A stretch of 64,000 bases of DNA from positions 46,715-110,714 of the forward strand of contig NZ_SEMD01000011.1 of the NCBI RefSeq assembly GCF_004153165.1, written 5' to 3'. This document shows, one piece after another, positions 26,935 through 36,389 of this stretch. Every line of letters starts with the position of its first letter. Position 1 is the first letter of the stretch. The translations under genes and the position numbers were made by a program. The notes below the pieces were generated by a model. That model was not told the origin of the DNA. It worked only from the letters and a program-made list of their open reading frames with translations, and ran no database searches. The DNA is from Sporolactobacillus sp. THM7-4. GTDB lineage: Bacteria; Bacillota; Bacilli; Bacillales; Sporolactobacillaceae.

Positions 26935-27727
26935 TCAACCCGGGGATAAAGGTGGATGACTGCAGATAGAAGAGCCCTGCGTTGATGAACTGCACAAGAA
27001 TTCGAGGCTCATACTGATCCCGTAACGCTTCGATTTCCTTGAAGTAAGTATCCGGTTTTGGATTCTGCTGTTCATAAAATGAATCCAGAAGTTCCCGGTC
27101 ACGAGACCACCTTTTTCCTGCGTTTTCAGCCCAATCCGTTTCTTCTTTCTTCAAGACGGACTCGATAAAATGTTCAATCCGTGCCATTCCACTTTTGATT
27201 TTAATCAAAGGGCTCAGTGTGTAGCAATAATCCGGCAATTTTGGGATCAGATCGAGCCTTTCAAGCATCTCCTGAAAACCATCGATGATCGTTCCGTTAA
27301 TCAGCTGCAAGCCTGTGGAACAGATCCGGTCCTTTTTGAGATCGCATTGATAACTGATTTTATAATTAATGCCAAGCCATGGTTCGAGAGCCGGGGCGGA
27401 ATGTGGGGGAAGGTTCTGGTACAGACGGATGAAAGGCGCCAGCTTTTTTGTCGAATCCAGAATCTGATGAAGCCGGGGCGAGCCGAAGTGAATCAGTTCA
27501 CCTTCCTCAGTTTGTGAATCGGTCCGCAGCAGCAGTGTGGCGGTCTCAGGAATTCCGCCTGTGTTTTCAATATAATGCCAGTAAAACGGCCGGTTCATTA
27601 GAAGTTTATCCATTTCTTTGGTCAGTTTCACTTTGATTTGATCTTTTTCAGAGACAGGAAGTAATTGACAACCAGAAGCTGTAAAATAATTAACGAGAAA
27701 TTCATGTATCTCTGCCTGCTGCATCAT
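26921..27727 (-). CDS. yqhG: YqhG family protein
   Basis: This 268-residue soluble protein corresponds to B. subtilis YqhG (about 263 residues). Shared marks include the start MMQQAEIHEFLVNYF, MNRPFYWHYIENTGG near residue 39, HFGSPRLHQI near 80, and SYQCDLKKDRI near 128. The family has no assigned biochemical role. It follows yqhH by 11 bases on the minus strand, so the helicase and YqhG are cotranscribed, as in Bacillus. The C-terminus overlaps comGB, which in B. subtilis is not adjacent, marking the junction where the comG operon was shortened. Confidence 0.88.
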   Translation of the reverse strand: MMQQAEIHEFLVNYFTASGCQLLPVSEKDQIKVKLTKEMDKLLMNRPFYWHYIENTGGIPETATLLLRTDSQTEEGELIHFGSPRLHQILDSTKKLAPFIRLYQNLPPHSAPALEPWLGINYKISYQCDLKKDRICSTGLQLINGTIIDGFQEMLERLDLIPKLPDYCYTLSPLIKIKSGMARIEHFIESVLKKEETDWAENAGKRWSRDRELLDSFYEQQNPKPDTYFKEIEALRDQYEPRILVQFINAGLFYLQSSTFIPGLIKDR

Positions 27728-27738
27728 GAAACGCCTCT

Positions 27739-29379
27739 CTAACCCGATCTTTTTTCGGAGTTGATAACACTGGACAGATTATCAAGTTTTATCTGCAGTT
27801 CACCTTCCGAATCGGACTCTTCAAAAATCAGTTCTACCTGTTTATCAATGTCACGCAAATCGATTCGTGCGAGAATTTCATCCAGCTCACCGATGACTTG
27901 TTCGAACAAATGTATTTTATTATAGAGCAAATTTAAAATATGGCTTTCTACTGTACCCTGAATAGCAAAATTAAAAATGTGGATATCGCTTTCCTGGCCG
28001 AGACGATGAATCCGGCCGATCCGCTGTTCAATACGCATCGGATTCCAGGGCAGATCGTAATTAATCAGGTGGCTGGCAAACTGGAGATTGATTCCTTCGC
28101 CGCCGGCTTCCGTCGCAATCAGGACCTGTACATGATTTTGAAACAGTGAACGCATCCAATCCTTTTTTCCACGTTTAAATCCTCCACTGTAAGGGACGGA
28201 CGTAATCCCGTGTTTTTTAAGAAACCACTGCAGATACAGTTGCGTTGCCCTGTACTCCGTAAAGATGATCACTTTATCATTGATTTGCTGAATCAGTTCA
28301 AGTGCTTTTTCAGCCTTGGCATTCTGTTTAATTGTATTCAGTTTGTTGAAAATCGATTGCCACAAACCTTCGAGATGGGGATGGGCAGCTGTCCGGTGAA
28401 GTTTGTTGAGTGTGAGAAATGCGGCTTCCCGGCTGCTGCATGCTTCGCGCTGTAAGGTTAAAAGCGAAAATCCCTGAAGAATTCCAGCATCTTTCAAATC
28501 AGACAGCGAATCATAAAAGGCCTGTTCTTCTTCTGAAAAAGGGATGTCGATAGATCGAATGATTCGCTTAGGCCAGTTAAGTCCGGTGTCTTCACGGCGA
28601 TTGCGAACCATCACCTGATTAACCAGTGCTTTAAGTTTTTCCTCGTTTTTTACTTGTGCCTGACCGGATTTGTACAGTCGTGCAAACGTCTCAGCATCGC
28701 CCAGATAGCCCGGTTTGAGCAATGATACGAGATAAAAAATTTCACTCAGACGGTTTTGAATCGGTGTTGCTGTCAGAAGAAGGCAAAACTTCTTCTTCAG
28801 GGACTGAACGAACTGATAGTTTTTGGTTTTATGATTTTTTAATTTGTGTGCTTCGTCAATAACCACCAGATCATAGTCTTGCTGCAGAACAAGACTGCGG
28901 TGCGGTTCTCTTTTTGCCGTATCAATCGATGAAATGACAATGTCACACTGGCTCCACACGTAGGTTTTCCGCTGCGGCACGGCCGGAATACTGAATTTGC
29001 GGTTCAACTCTCCGACCCATTGAAGGACAAGCGAGGCCGGTACAAGGACCAGAATTTTTTTTGCGAGTCCGCGAATCATATATTCTTTCATGATCAGTCC
29101 GGCCTCGATTGTTTTACCCAGGCCGACTTCATCGGCAAGAATGGCTTTGCCATGCATGTCTTCAATTACTGCCCGTGCCGTCTCAATCTGGTGGGGATGA
29201 AGAGACAGCTGCGGAAGGCGGCCCGGCGCAATCAAACCATGAAAAGAGGGGACAAGCCGTTCTTTTTCCGCCTGATAGGCGAGCTGAAACATACCTTCTT
29301 TGGCCCACGGTCCATCCTCTGAAATACGTTTGAGAAATTGATCCTGCCATGAATGATCAAAGTGAATGAACGGTTCCAT
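27739..29379 (-). CDS. yqhH: SNF2-family DEAD/DEAH-box helicase YqhH
   Basis: A 546-residue Swi2/Snf2-type ATPase, probably a DNA or RNA translocase. Motif I is LADEVGLGKTIEAGL, motif II VVIDEAHKLKN, motif III LLTATPIQNR; the second RecA domain has VIFTEYRATQLYLQWFLK, ATEAGGEGINLQ and the motif VI EQRIGRIHRLGQ. Length is near that of B. subtilis YqhH (557). It is divergent from the gcvT operon and cotranscribed with yqhG. The partner or target is unknown; relatives such as RapA recycle RNA polymerase. Confidence 0.92.
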   Translation of the reverse strand: MEPFIHFDHSWQDQFLKRISEDGPWAKEGMFQLAYQAEKERLVPSFHGLIAPGRLPQLSLHPHQIETARAVIEDMHGKAILADEVGLGKTIEAGLIMKEYMIRGLAKKILVLVPASLVLQWVGELNRKFSIPAVPQRKTYVWSQCDIVISSIDTAKREPHRSLVLQQDYDLVVIDEAHKLKNHKTKNYQFVQSLKKKFCLLLTATPIQNRLSEIFYLVSLLKPGYLGDAETFARLYKSGQAQVKNEEKLKALVNQVMVRNRREDTGLNWPKRIIRSIDIPFSEEEQAFYDSLSDLKDAGILQGFSLLTLQREACSSREAAFLTLNKLHRTAAHPHLEGLWQSIFNKLNTIKQNAKAEKALELIQQINDKVIIFTEYRATQLYLQWFLKKHGITSVPYSGGFKRGKKDWMRSLFQNHVQVLIATEAGGEGINLQFASHLINYDLPWNPMRIEQRIGRIHRLGQESDIHIFNFAIQGTVESHILNLLYNKIHLFEQVIGELDEILARIDLRDIDKQVELIFEESDSEGELQIKLDNLSSVINSEKRSG

Positions 29380-29520
29380 AATTTAACACCTGTTATTTGT
29401 TAAAATTTAGTGAATAAAGGCATTGCCTAATTTGCTTCGGAAATGTTAGGATAATTAGTGTTAGTATGCTCGAAAAGATCCTGAGATAAACGATGAAAAT
29501 TGAATGTTTGGCGGATGACA

Positions 29521-29790
29521 GCATGGGGAGAGGTCGCAGAGGTGCGACGCCGAAGGAGCAAACTACAGGTGAATCTCTCAGGCAAAAAGACTCATGCCGG
29601 ACGCACCTCTGGAGAGCGCTTCTAATCAAAGAGCTTGAAAGTTCCGAATATACGCACTTAATCGGGTGTGCAAATTTTGCCTTCTATCGGTCTTTCAACC
29701 CACTTTAAAAGCCACCAAAGGGGATACCGTTTGAACGGGATTATTGTTCAGATGATAAACTTTCAGGTTTAAGGACAGAGGAAAACACGT
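29521..29790 (+). ncRNA. Tandem glycine riboswitch (gcvT element)
   Basis: Two glycine aptamers lie ahead of gcvT. Aptamer 1 has GGGAGAG (29525), CCGAAGGAGCAAAC (about 29552), GTGAATCTCTCAGGCAAAA (about 29569) and TCTGGAGAG (about 29608). Aptamer 2 has CCACCAAAGGGGATAC (about 29712) and ACTTTCAGGTTTAAGGACAGAGG (split, 29758-29781). Between them an extra hairpin is visible: TTGAAAG (29635-29641) with CTTTCAA (29692-29698), CCGA/TCGG inside and GCAC/GTGC at the tip. Glycine binding should favour read-through into the cleavage-system genes by preventing the overlapping terminator. Confidence 0.93.
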
Positions 29791-29817
29791 TGCTGTGTTT
29801 TCTTCTGTCCATTTTTT
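29773..29817 (+). terminator. Expression-platform terminator of the glycine riboswitch
   Basis: GGACAGAGGAAAACAC (29773-29788) pairs with GTGTTTTCTTCTGTCC (29795-29810), then TTTTTT. The 5' arm is the conserved 3' end of aptamer 2, so ligand-bound aptamer and terminator exclude each other, an ON switch. Confidence 0.88.
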
Positions 29818-29861
29818 GTTTATCTTTCGAAAACCAAAATTTGGGAGGGATAGATGGAACT

Positions 29862-30959
29862 ATGTCTGAACTGAAAACGACACCGTTGTATGAGACATAC
29901 AAGAAAATCGGAGCGAAACTGATCGATTTCGGTGGCTATTTGCTGCCTGTTCAGATTACGGGAATCAAGCAAGAACATCAGGCGGTCAGAACGAAGGCAG
30001 GCATTTTTGACGTGTCGCATATGGGCGAATTCAGGCTCGAAGGGAATAAAGCCGAGGCGTATCTTCAGAAGATGGTTACGAATGATCTGTCGAAAGCGAA
30101 GCCGGGCGATGCCATGTATACGGCGATGTGTTATGATGACGGCGGAACTGTTGATGATTTAATGATCTATCGCCTTTCGGAAAATCAGTTTATGCTTGTT
30201 GTCAATGCGGCCAATATTAGTAAAGATTTTGACTGGCTGACCGAACATTTACCTTCTGATTTAAAACTAACCGATGAATCGGATCAGATTGCTCTTCTCG
30301 CGATTCAAGGTCCGAAGGCAACCGCTCTGCTGCAGAAGATCACTCCATTTCGATTAGAAGAGATTAAGCATTTTAAATTTAGCCAAAACGTTGTACTGGA
30401 TGGAATTCCTTCACTTGTTTCCCGAACAGGATACACAGGAGAAGATGGATTTGAAGTCTATTGCCCGTGGGACGATGCACCCCGTTTGTGGCATAAGCTG
30501 CTTGAAACCGGCAGGGAGGAAGGGCTGGCCGCCTGCGGGCTGGGGGCAAGAGATACACTGAGATTCGAAGCCAGACTGCCGCTTTACGGTCAGGAACTCA
30601 GCCCGTCCATTTCCCCGCTTGAAGCCGGTATTGGTTTTGCCGTCAAGACAAACAAACAAGCAGACTTTATAGGGAAAGAAGCCTTAAAAAAACAAAAAGA
30701 AAACGGTCTGGAACGCAAAATTGTCGGTATTGAGATGATTGACCGGGCCATTCCACGTACTCATTATCCGGTTTATGCAGGAGGTAAAAAGATCGGTGAA
30801 GTGACAACCGGAACGCAGTCGCCGACACTCGGGAGAAATTTAGGGCTCGCCTTGATTGATGTAGCCTATACCTCAGAAGGTACATTAGTTGCTGTCGATG
30901 TCAGAGGTATATTGAAGCAGGCAAAAGTCATAAAAACACCTTTTTACAAAAGAAACTGA
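29862..30959 (+). CDS. gcvT: Glycine cleavage system T protein (aminomethyltransferase)
   Basis: GcvT moves the aminomethyl group from lipoyl-GcvH to tetrahydrofolate, releasing ammonia. The 365-residue protein starts [15 protein letters not shown] after MSELK, has [10 protein letters not shown] near residue 21, [11 protein letters not shown] near 47, the catalytic Asp region [19 protein letters not shown] near 70-95, and [13 protein letters not shown] near 193. ATG 29862 gives the family N-terminus; GGGAGGG is 12 bases before it. It leads an operon with gcvPA and gcvPB. gcvH and lpd are not in this window. Confidence 0.95.
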   Translation: MSELKTTPLYETYKKIGAKLIDFGGYLLPVQITGIKQEHQAVRTKAGIFDVSHMGEFRLEGNKAEAYLQKMVTNDLSKAKPGDAMYTAMCYDDGGTVDDLMIYRLSENQFMLVVNAANISKDFDWLTEHLPSDLKLTDESDQIALLAIQGPKATALLQKITPFRLEEIKHFKFSQNVVLDGIPSLVSRTGYTGEDGFEVYCPWDDAPRLWHKLLETGREEGLAACGLGARDTLRFEARLPLYGQELSPSISPLEAGIGFAVKTNKQADFIGKEALKKQKENGLERKIVGIEMIDRAIPRTHYPVYAGGKKIGEVTTGTQSPTLGRNLGLALIDVAYTSEGTLVAVDVRGILKQAKVIKTPFYKRN

Positions 30960-30972
30960 GGAGGCCTGACGA

Positions 30973-32328
30973 ATGTCAGAATTTCGCTATTTGCCCGTAA
31001 CCGAAGAAGATCGTCAGTCGATGCTGAAAACTATTGGCGTCGATTCGGACGAAGCACTTTTTTCAGATATACCGGAGGCGATTCGTTTTAAGGGAGAGCT
31101 GAACGTAGAAAAAGCTTTGTCCGAACCGGAATTGCTGAACTTTCTCAGCGGACTCGCTAAAAAGAACGTAAGTACCGGTGATGTCCCTTCTTTTTTGGGA
31201 GCCGGTGTTTATGATCACTATATACCTTCTGTTGTTGACAGTGTGATCTCTCGAGGAGAATTCTACACAGCTTATACTCCGTACCAGGCGGAAGTGTCGC
31301 AGGGCGAACTGCAGGCGATCTTTGAATTTCAGACACTGGTCTGCGAGCTGACCGGCATGGATGCCGCCAATTCTTCAATGTACGACGGATCGACCGCCCT
31401 GGCAGAGGCGGCCATGCTCAGCAGCGGAGCAACGCGGAAAAAGAAGATCATTATTTCCGAGACGGTTCATCCGGAGTATCGTCAGGTGCTGAGCACTTAT
31501 GCTCATGGACAGCACCTTGATGTTGTCCTTATTCCGGAGAATAAGGGAACGGTGGATCTTGCTCAGCTTGAAAAAGCCGTGGATGATGAAACAGCATGCG
31601 TCATTGTGCAATATCCTAACTTTTTCGGACAAATCGAACCGCTTAAAGAAATTGAAACGCTTACTCACTCAGCGAAGAAAGCGCATTTGATCGTTTCAAG
31701 TAATCCGCTCGCACTCGGTTTGTTGACACCGCCCGGATCATTCGGCGCCGATATTGTTGTCGGGGATTGCCAGCCGCTCGGTATCTCTCAATCGTTTGGC
31801 GGCCCCCATTGTGGATTCTTTGCGGTTAAAAAAAATTTGATCCGTAAAGTTCCCGGACGCCTTGTCGGTGAAACGGTCGACGAAGACGGACGTCGCGGTT
31901 ACGTCCTGACGCTCCAGGCAAGGGAGCAACATATCCGCCGGGATAAAGCGACCTCAAATATTTGTTCCAATCAGGCACTGAATGCGTTGGCTTCGTCGGT
32001 AGCGATGGTCGCTTTCGGGAAGAAGGGTATCCGCGAAATTGCAGTTCAGAATCTGCAAAAGGCACATTATGCCGCAGATCAACTGGACCGTCAGGGCATT
32101 AAAATCGTTTTTGAAGGCCCGTATTTCAATGAGTTCGTCATTGACTGCGGAAAACCGGTTCGAGAGGTGAACCGTTCTCTACTGAAGAAGGGATTTATCG
32201 GAGGTTATGATTTGGGGCGCGATTCATCAGCTTTGAAAAATAAGATGCTCATTGCGGTGACGGAAATGCGGACCAGAAATCAGATTGATCAATTTGCTGA
32301 AGCTTTGGGAGGGATTATTCGTGGCTAA
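30973..32328 (+). CDS. gcvPA: Glycine dehydrogenase (decarboxylating) subunit 1
   Basis: With GcvPB this forms the two-part P protein that decarboxylates glycine and passes the methylamine to GcvH. The 451-residue protein matches the Bacillus subunit (448). It begins [16 protein letters not shown] and has [16 protein letters not shown] near 70, [14 protein letters not shown] near 97, and [21 protein letters not shown] near 260. This subunit lacks the PLP lysine, which is in GcvPB. AGGAGG lies 7 bases before the ATG, 13 bases after gcvT. Confidence 0.95.
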   Translation: MSEFRYLPVTEEDRQSMLKTIGVDSDEALFSDIPEAIRFKGELNVEKALSEPELLNFLSGLAKKNVSTGDVPSFLGAGVYDHYIPSVVDSVISRGEFYTAYTPYQAEVSQGELQAIFEFQTLVCELTGMDAANSSMYDGSTALAEAAMLSSGATRKKKIIISETVHPEYRQVLSTYAHGQHLDVVLIPENKGTVDLAQLEKAVDDETACVIVQYPNFFGQIEPLKEIETLTHSAKKAHLIVSSNPLALGLLTPPGSFGADIVVGDCQPLGISQSFGGPHCGFFAVKKNLIRKVPGRLVGETVDEDGRRGYVLTLQAREQHIRRDKATSNICSNQALNALASSVAMVAFGKKGIREIAVQNLQKAHYAADQLDRQGIKIVFEGPYFNEFVIDCGKPVREVNRSLLKKGFIGGYDLGRDSSALKNKMLIAVTEMRTRNQIDQFAEALGGIIRG

Positions 32329-33796
32329 TGGAAACCAGCCTCTGATTTTTGAACAGTCAAAACCGGGCCGTGTGGCTTACAGTCTGCCTGAACTCGACGT
32401 CCCGGAGAAACCTTTGGAGGAATTGATCGGTACGGAATATATCCGCCAGGAAAAGCCGGCATGGCCGGAAGTATCGGAACTTCAGCTAATCCGCCATTAT
32501 ATGGCTTTGTCACGAAGAAATTTTGGTGTTGATAACGGTTTTTATCCACTCGGTTCATGCACCATGAAATATAATCCGAAAGTGAACGAAGCGGTGGCCA
32601 GGTTGGATGGACTGACGAAGATTCATCCGTATCAGGATGAGGAGACCGTTCAGGGTGCTCTGGAATTGCTCTACCGATTGCAAACCAATCTGGAAGAGAT
32701 TTCCGGTATGGATACGGTGACGCTTCAGCCTGCCGCCGGAGCACATGGCGAATGGACCGGGCTGATGATTATCCGGGCATTCCATGAGGCAAACCATGAC
32801 AGCAAGCGGACGAAAGTTATTATCCCCGATACGGCGCATGGGACTAATCCTGCATCAGCGTCGGTTGCCGGGTTCGAAATTGTCACCGTAAAGTCCGATA
32901 AAAACGGACTCATCGATTTGGAAGATCTGAAACGGGTTGCTGACGAACATACGGCGGCACTGATGCTGACCAATCCGAATACACTCGGTTTATTTGAAAC
33001 ACACATTCAGGATATTGCGAACATCGTTCATGCTGCAGGTGGAAAAGTTTACTATGACGGAGCCAACATGAATGCCATAATGGGTATGACACGTCCGGGC
33101 GATATGGGCTATGATGTCGTGCATTTGAATCTGCACAAAACGTTTACCGGGCCGCACGGCGGCGGCGGTCCGGGTTCCGGGCCTGTCGGCGTCAGGAAAG
33201 AACTCGAACCATTTCTGCCTGAGCCGCTGATTATTCGTAAAGCTGACGGCAGTTACGGATTCGATTACAACCGGCCGCAATCGATCGGCCGTGTCAAAGC
33301 ATTTTATGGAAACTTTGGTATCAATGTCCGAGCCTATGCTTACATCCGGACGATGGGAGGAAAGGGCCTGAATCAGGTTTCAAGGGATGCGGTGCTGAAT
33401 GCAAATTATCTTTTAAAACGGCTTTCAGATGAATTTGATACGCCCTTTAAACAATTTTGCAAGCATGAATTTGTTCTCTCGGGAAGCCGGCAAAAGAAGC
33501 TGGGTGTCCGGACTTTGGATATGGCTAAGCGTCTTCTTGATTTCGGTTATTATCCGCCGACCATCTATTTCCCATTGATTGTAGATGAAGCGATGATGAT
33601 TGAGCCGACTGAGACGGAATCAAAGGAGACTCTGGATCAATTTGCCGATCATTTGATTGAAATCAGTAAGGAAGCAAGCGAGCACCCGGAAGTGGTTCAG
33701 GAGGCACCCCACCGGACAGTTATCCGCAGGCTTGATGAAACCCGGGCAGCACGCCATCCGATTCTTCGCTATCAGCCTGCATCAAAGGGTGAATAA
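32321..33796 (+). CDS. gcvPB: Glycine dehydrogenase (decarboxylating) subunit 2
   Basis: This 491-residue subunit carries the PLP site, [18 protein letters not shown], with Lys near residue 275. [17 protein letters not shown] near 72 and [13 protein letters not shown] near 170 are family marks. GTG 32321 is used rather than ATG 32285: it lies 7 bases after GGGAGGG, gives the usual N-terminus ([16 protein letters not shown]) and overlaps gcvPA by only 8 bp, implying translational coupling of the two subunits. A strong terminator follows. Confidence 0.95.
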   Translation: MANGNQPLIFEQSKPGRVAYSLPELDVPEKPLEELIGTEYIRQEKPAWPEVSELQLIRHYMALSRRNFGVDNGFYPLGSCTMKYNPKVNEAVARLDGLTKIHPYQDEETVQGALELLYRLQTNLEEISGMDTVTLQPAAGAHGEWTGLMIIRAFHEANHDSKRTKVIIPDTAHGTNPASASVAGFEIVTVKSDKNGLIDLEDLKRVADEHTAALMLTNPNTLGLFETHIQDIANIVHAAGGKVYYDGANMNAIMGMTRPGDMGYDVVHLNLHKTFTGPHGGGGPGSGPVGVRKELEPFLPEPLIIRKADGSYGFDYNRPQSIGRVKAFYGNFGINVRAYAYIRTMGGKGLNQVSRDAVLNANYLLKRLSDEFDTPFKQFCKHEFVLSGSRQKKLGVRTLDMAKRLLDFGYYPPTIYFPLIVDEAMMIEPTETESKETLDQFADHLIEISKEASEHPEVVQEAPHRTVIRRLDETRAARHPILRYQPASKGE

Positions 33797-33828
33797 GAAC
33801 CGCCCGGTCTTCATACAAAAATAAGTAT

Positions 33829-33872
33829 AAAAAAAGCGTATGCTTCACTATTGAGGACATACGCTTTTTTTC
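33829..33872. terminator. Bidirectional terminator between gcvPB and yqhL
   Basis: AAAAAAAGCGTATG (33829-33842) and CATACGCTTTTTTT (33858-33871), symmetric A and T runs serve both convergent genes. Confidence 0.92.
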
Positions 33873-33896
33873 ACTATAAAAAGAAAAAGATGCCAG

Positions 33897-34274
33897 TCAG
33901 CCTTTTTTAACTCTGCCGTCCCATTTTTTAAATCCGCCTTCAAGCTGATATAAATCTTTGAACCCCAATCTTTTCAGAATAGCGGCACCCCTGGCACTTC
34001 TGATGCCGTTCGCACAATAAAGATAAATGGGCATATCATGGCGAATTTCCGTCTGACGCATTTTCAGCTGTGTCAGCGGGATATTTCTCGCACCGAGGAT
34101 ATGACCGTTCTTAAATTCATCCGGTTCGCGAACGTCAATTAACTGTGCTTTTCGATAACCGGCCCGAAAATCAACTTCATTCAGTGTCTTAAGATACCTG
34201 CGCTGCAACAGTCTGCTGATAAACATGTAGCCAAAGTAAGCAAGTATCAGGACAATTATTAATAACCAACCCAT
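33897..34274 (-). CDS. yqhL: Membrane-anchored rhodanese-like protein YqhL
   Basis: A 125-residue protein with one N-terminal membrane helix (about 1-20) and a rhodanese domain. IDVREPDEFKNGHI near residue 46 and the active-site loop YLYCANGIRSARGA, with the catalytic Cys near residue 86, indicate sulfur transfer chemistry. Start is ATG at 34274, 6 bases after GGGGAAGG on the minus strand; an upstream in-frame codon at 34301 has no ribosome site. Position next to mntR and gcvPB is the same as in B. subtilis, though lipM (yqhM) that normally sits beside it is missing. Confidence 0.9.
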   Translation of the reverse strand: MGWLLIIVLILAYFGYMFISRLLQRRYLKTLNEVDFRAGYRKAQLIDVREPDEFKNGHILGARNIPLTQLKMRQTEIRHDMPIYLYCANGIRSARGAAILKRLGFKDLYQLEGGFKKWDGRVKKG

Positions 34275-34444
34275 AATAACCTTCCCCTCAACCAGTATCA
34301 ATTTTATTATAACTTTTTATGTTTTTTTTTTCACTATCTCTTCTATAAGAGACATGCAAGAATGCTGAGCTTCTTGTTTTTTAAGCGCTATTATAGTAAC
34401 ATGAGGGGAGTGATAATGGGACGTTTTGTTAGGGGGAGACACCA

Positions 34445-34876
34445 ATGTCGCCTACTCCAAGTATGGAAGACTACATTGAACGGATTTATTGGCTGATACA
34501 GGATAAAGGATATGCCAGAGTATCGGATATTGCCGAAGCTCTTGACGTTCACTCCTCGTCAGTAACTAAAATGGTACAAAAACTGGATAAGGATCAATAC
34601 CTTATCTATGAGAAATACCGCGGTTTTATTTTGACACCGAAGGGAAAGAAAATGGGCAAGAGGCTTGTCTACCGGCATGAGCTGCTGGAGGATTTTTTAA
34701 AGCTGATTGGTGTCCATGACGAAAATGTTTATAAAGATGTTGAGGGAATTGAGCACCATCTGAGCTGGGACTCGATTGATCGGATCGGTGATGTTGTTCA
34801 GTATTTTGAAGAAGATCCGAAGCGGGTGGATCAGCTTCTTGAAATTAAAGAAAGAAATGAAGAAATCGACGAATGA
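34445..34876 (+). CDS. mntR: Manganese-responsive repressor MntR (DtxR family)
   Basis: MntR represses manganese uptake genes when loaded with Mn(II). The 143-residue protein is nearly collinear with B. subtilis MntR. A winged helix (residues about 5-65, [21 protein letters not shown]) is followed by the dimer domain. Metal ligands Asp9, Glu12, His78, Glu100, Glu103 and His104 (B. subtilis numbering minus one) are all kept, including the Asp that confers Mn specificity over Fe. GGGGGAG lies 7 bases upstream. A strong terminator follows. Confidence 0.95.
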   Translation: MSPTPSMEDYIERIYWLIQDKGYARVSDIAEALDVHSSSVTKMVQKLDKDQYLIYEKYRGFILTPKGKKMGKRLVYRHELLEDFLKLIGVHDENVYKDVEGIEHHLSWDSIDRIGDVVQYFEEDPKRVDQLLEIKERNEEIDE

Positions 34877-34916
34877 GCCTGCTTAAGACTTTAACTGTGA
34901 ACCATTTCTGTAAATG

Positions 34917-34958
34917 AAAAAAGAGACCGGAAGAATGAACTCTTCCGGTCTCTTTTTT
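34917..34958 (+). terminator. Terminator of mntR
   Basis: AAAAAAGAGACCGGAAGA (34917-34934) and TCTTCCGGTCTCTTTTTT (34941-34958), an 18-bp perfect stem around a 6-base loop. Confidence 0.95.
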
Positions 34959-34997
34959 GCTCTTTTTACATCTAATGTTATGAAAGGGGGGAAAACT

Positions 34998-35888
34998 GTG
35001 TGGATTGATGTTGCTTTTTCAGGAGGCGGGGTCAAAGCCTTCGCATTTCCAGGGGCGATTGAGGTTCTTGAGCAGGCGGGTTTTCAATTCAAAAGAACCG
35101 CCGGGACCAGCGCGGGTGCAATCGTAGCTGCGCTTCTTGCGTCGGGCTACACGTCTGAAGAGGTTAAGAAGGTCATGGAGACGATGGAGCCGGGGAAACT
35201 CCTTGATTCGCCTGAGCGGATCCGATTTCCTTTTTACAGATGGCTCCGGGTCTATTTTAAAATGGGTATTTTCAGTGGTCATTCTCTTGAGAATTGGTTA
35301 AAAGATCTGTTTGCCGCCAAAGGCGTGACTCAGTTTTCCGATCTTCCTCCGGGGGCACTGCGAGTGGTTGTTTCCGATTTGTCAAAAGGAAAAATGGCGG
35401 TTCTTCCGGATGACCTCAAGGATTACGGGATTGATCCCGGTTCTTTTTCCGTTGCAAGGGCGGTCCGAATGAGTGCAGGTCTTCCCTTCTTCTTTGAGCC
35501 TGTTTCTCTTTATGATGGGAATGGAGAAAGATCGCTGATGGTGGACGGGGGCATTTTAAGCAATTTTCCGATATGGATTTTTGATGACGAAGAGAAAGTC
35601 CTGCCAGTTCGTCCTTTTCTCGGGCTTCAGACGATTGATGACGAGGAAATAGACAGGATTCCAAAAAAAATAAAAAATGCCGCCGATATGTTTCGCGGAT
35701 TGTTCTCAGCCATGCACGAGGCACATGACAAAAAAACCATTTCAAAGTTGAAAGGCTCGAATATCCTATTTATTCCTGTGAAACACATCGAGACGAAAGA
35801 TTTTGACATTACGCGTAATGAAAGGGAGCAGCTGTATAAACTGGGAGCCGATCAGGCAAGAAAGTTTTTGAAAAAGTGGACGTATTAG
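34998..35888 (+). CDS. yqhO: Patatin-like phospholipase YqhO
   Basis: A 296-residue serine lipid acyl hydrolase. The oxyanion loop SGGGVKA (near residue 8), nucleophile GTSAGA (Ser near 38) and the dyad Asp in MVDGGILSNFP (near 182) are all present, so it should be active on phospholipids or related esters. GTG 34998 lies 6 bases after AAAGGGGGG and gives the family start MWIDVAFSGGG; a longer reading from 34914 would run through the mntR terminator. Same neighbours as in B. subtilis. Confidence 0.9.
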   Translation: MWIDVAFSGGGVKAFAFPGAIEVLEQAGFQFKRTAGTSAGAIVAALLASGYTSEEVKKVMETMEPGKLLDSPERIRFPFYRWLRVYFKMGIFSGHSLENWLKDLFAAKGVTQFSDLPPGALRVVVSDLSKGKMAVLPDDLKDYGIDPGSFSVARAVRMSAGLPFFFEPVSLYDGNGERSLMVDGGILSNFPIWIFDDEEKVLPVRPFLGLQTIDDEEIDRIPKKIKNAADMFRGLFSAMHEAHDKKTISKLKGSNILFIPVKHIETKDFDITRNEREQLYKLGADQARKFLKKWTY

Positions 35889-35922
35889 CGGTCAATTAAC
35901 TTCAGGCATCAACGAACCTGGA

Positions 35923-35957
35923 AAAACCGGATTGGTTCTTTCCGACCAATCCGGTTT
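35923..35957. terminator. Bidirectional terminator between yqhO and yqhP
   Basis: AAACCGGATTGG (35924-35935) and CCAATCCGGTTT (35946-35957) around a 10-base loop, between convergent genes. Confidence 0.85.
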
Positions 35958-35966
35958 CCGTTGCGG

Positions 35967-36374
35967 TTAGAATAATACCCTTTTCTTCTTCTTATTTTTC
36001 TTCCCGTCGATTACAGTAAGATGTTTATTCTCTTTTGAAGGGTGATGTGTGATCCCCCGGAATGAACGGGAGCCATTGGAAATCACCTTTAATTTAGATG
36101 GATTGATTCCCCGACTCTTCCGGACGAACGAAGATAGTCTGTGACGTCTGGCAGATTGTTTAGCCGCTTTTCTGTAACGGACCCGATCTCTGTTTCCTGT
36201 TCCGTCAGCCAGACGGCGAAACAGGTACAATCCGACAGCAGCAACAACGGCAACAATCAGCAGCTGTACGAGCAGTGCTGTCGGGTTGTCGAGAAACGAT
36301 GCGAGCAGTCCAAAAAGTCCGAGACCAACGATCAGAAAGAAGATGAGAGAATACAGGAACGTTTTCACGGTCAT
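35967..36374 (-). CDS. yqhP: YqhP family membrane protein
   Basis: A 135-residue protein with two N-terminal membrane helices (about 5-27 and 33-53) and a long, very basic C-terminal half with many Lys, Arg and Ser. It matches B. subtilis YqhP in position, length (138) and layout (SA1362 family). Function is unknown; the basic tail could contact RNA or lipid headgroups. AGGAGGTGA directly precedes the ATG. It follows yqhQ by 15 bases, in one operon. Confidence 0.82.
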   Translation of the reverse strand: MTVKTFLYSLIFFLIVGLGLFGLLASFLDNPTALLVQLLIVAVVAAVGLYLFRRLADGTGNRDRVRYRKAAKQSARRHRLSSFVRKSRGINPSKLKVISNGSRSFRGITHHPSKENKHLTVIDGKKNKKKKRVLF

Positions 36375-36389
36375 TCACCTCCTGGAAGG

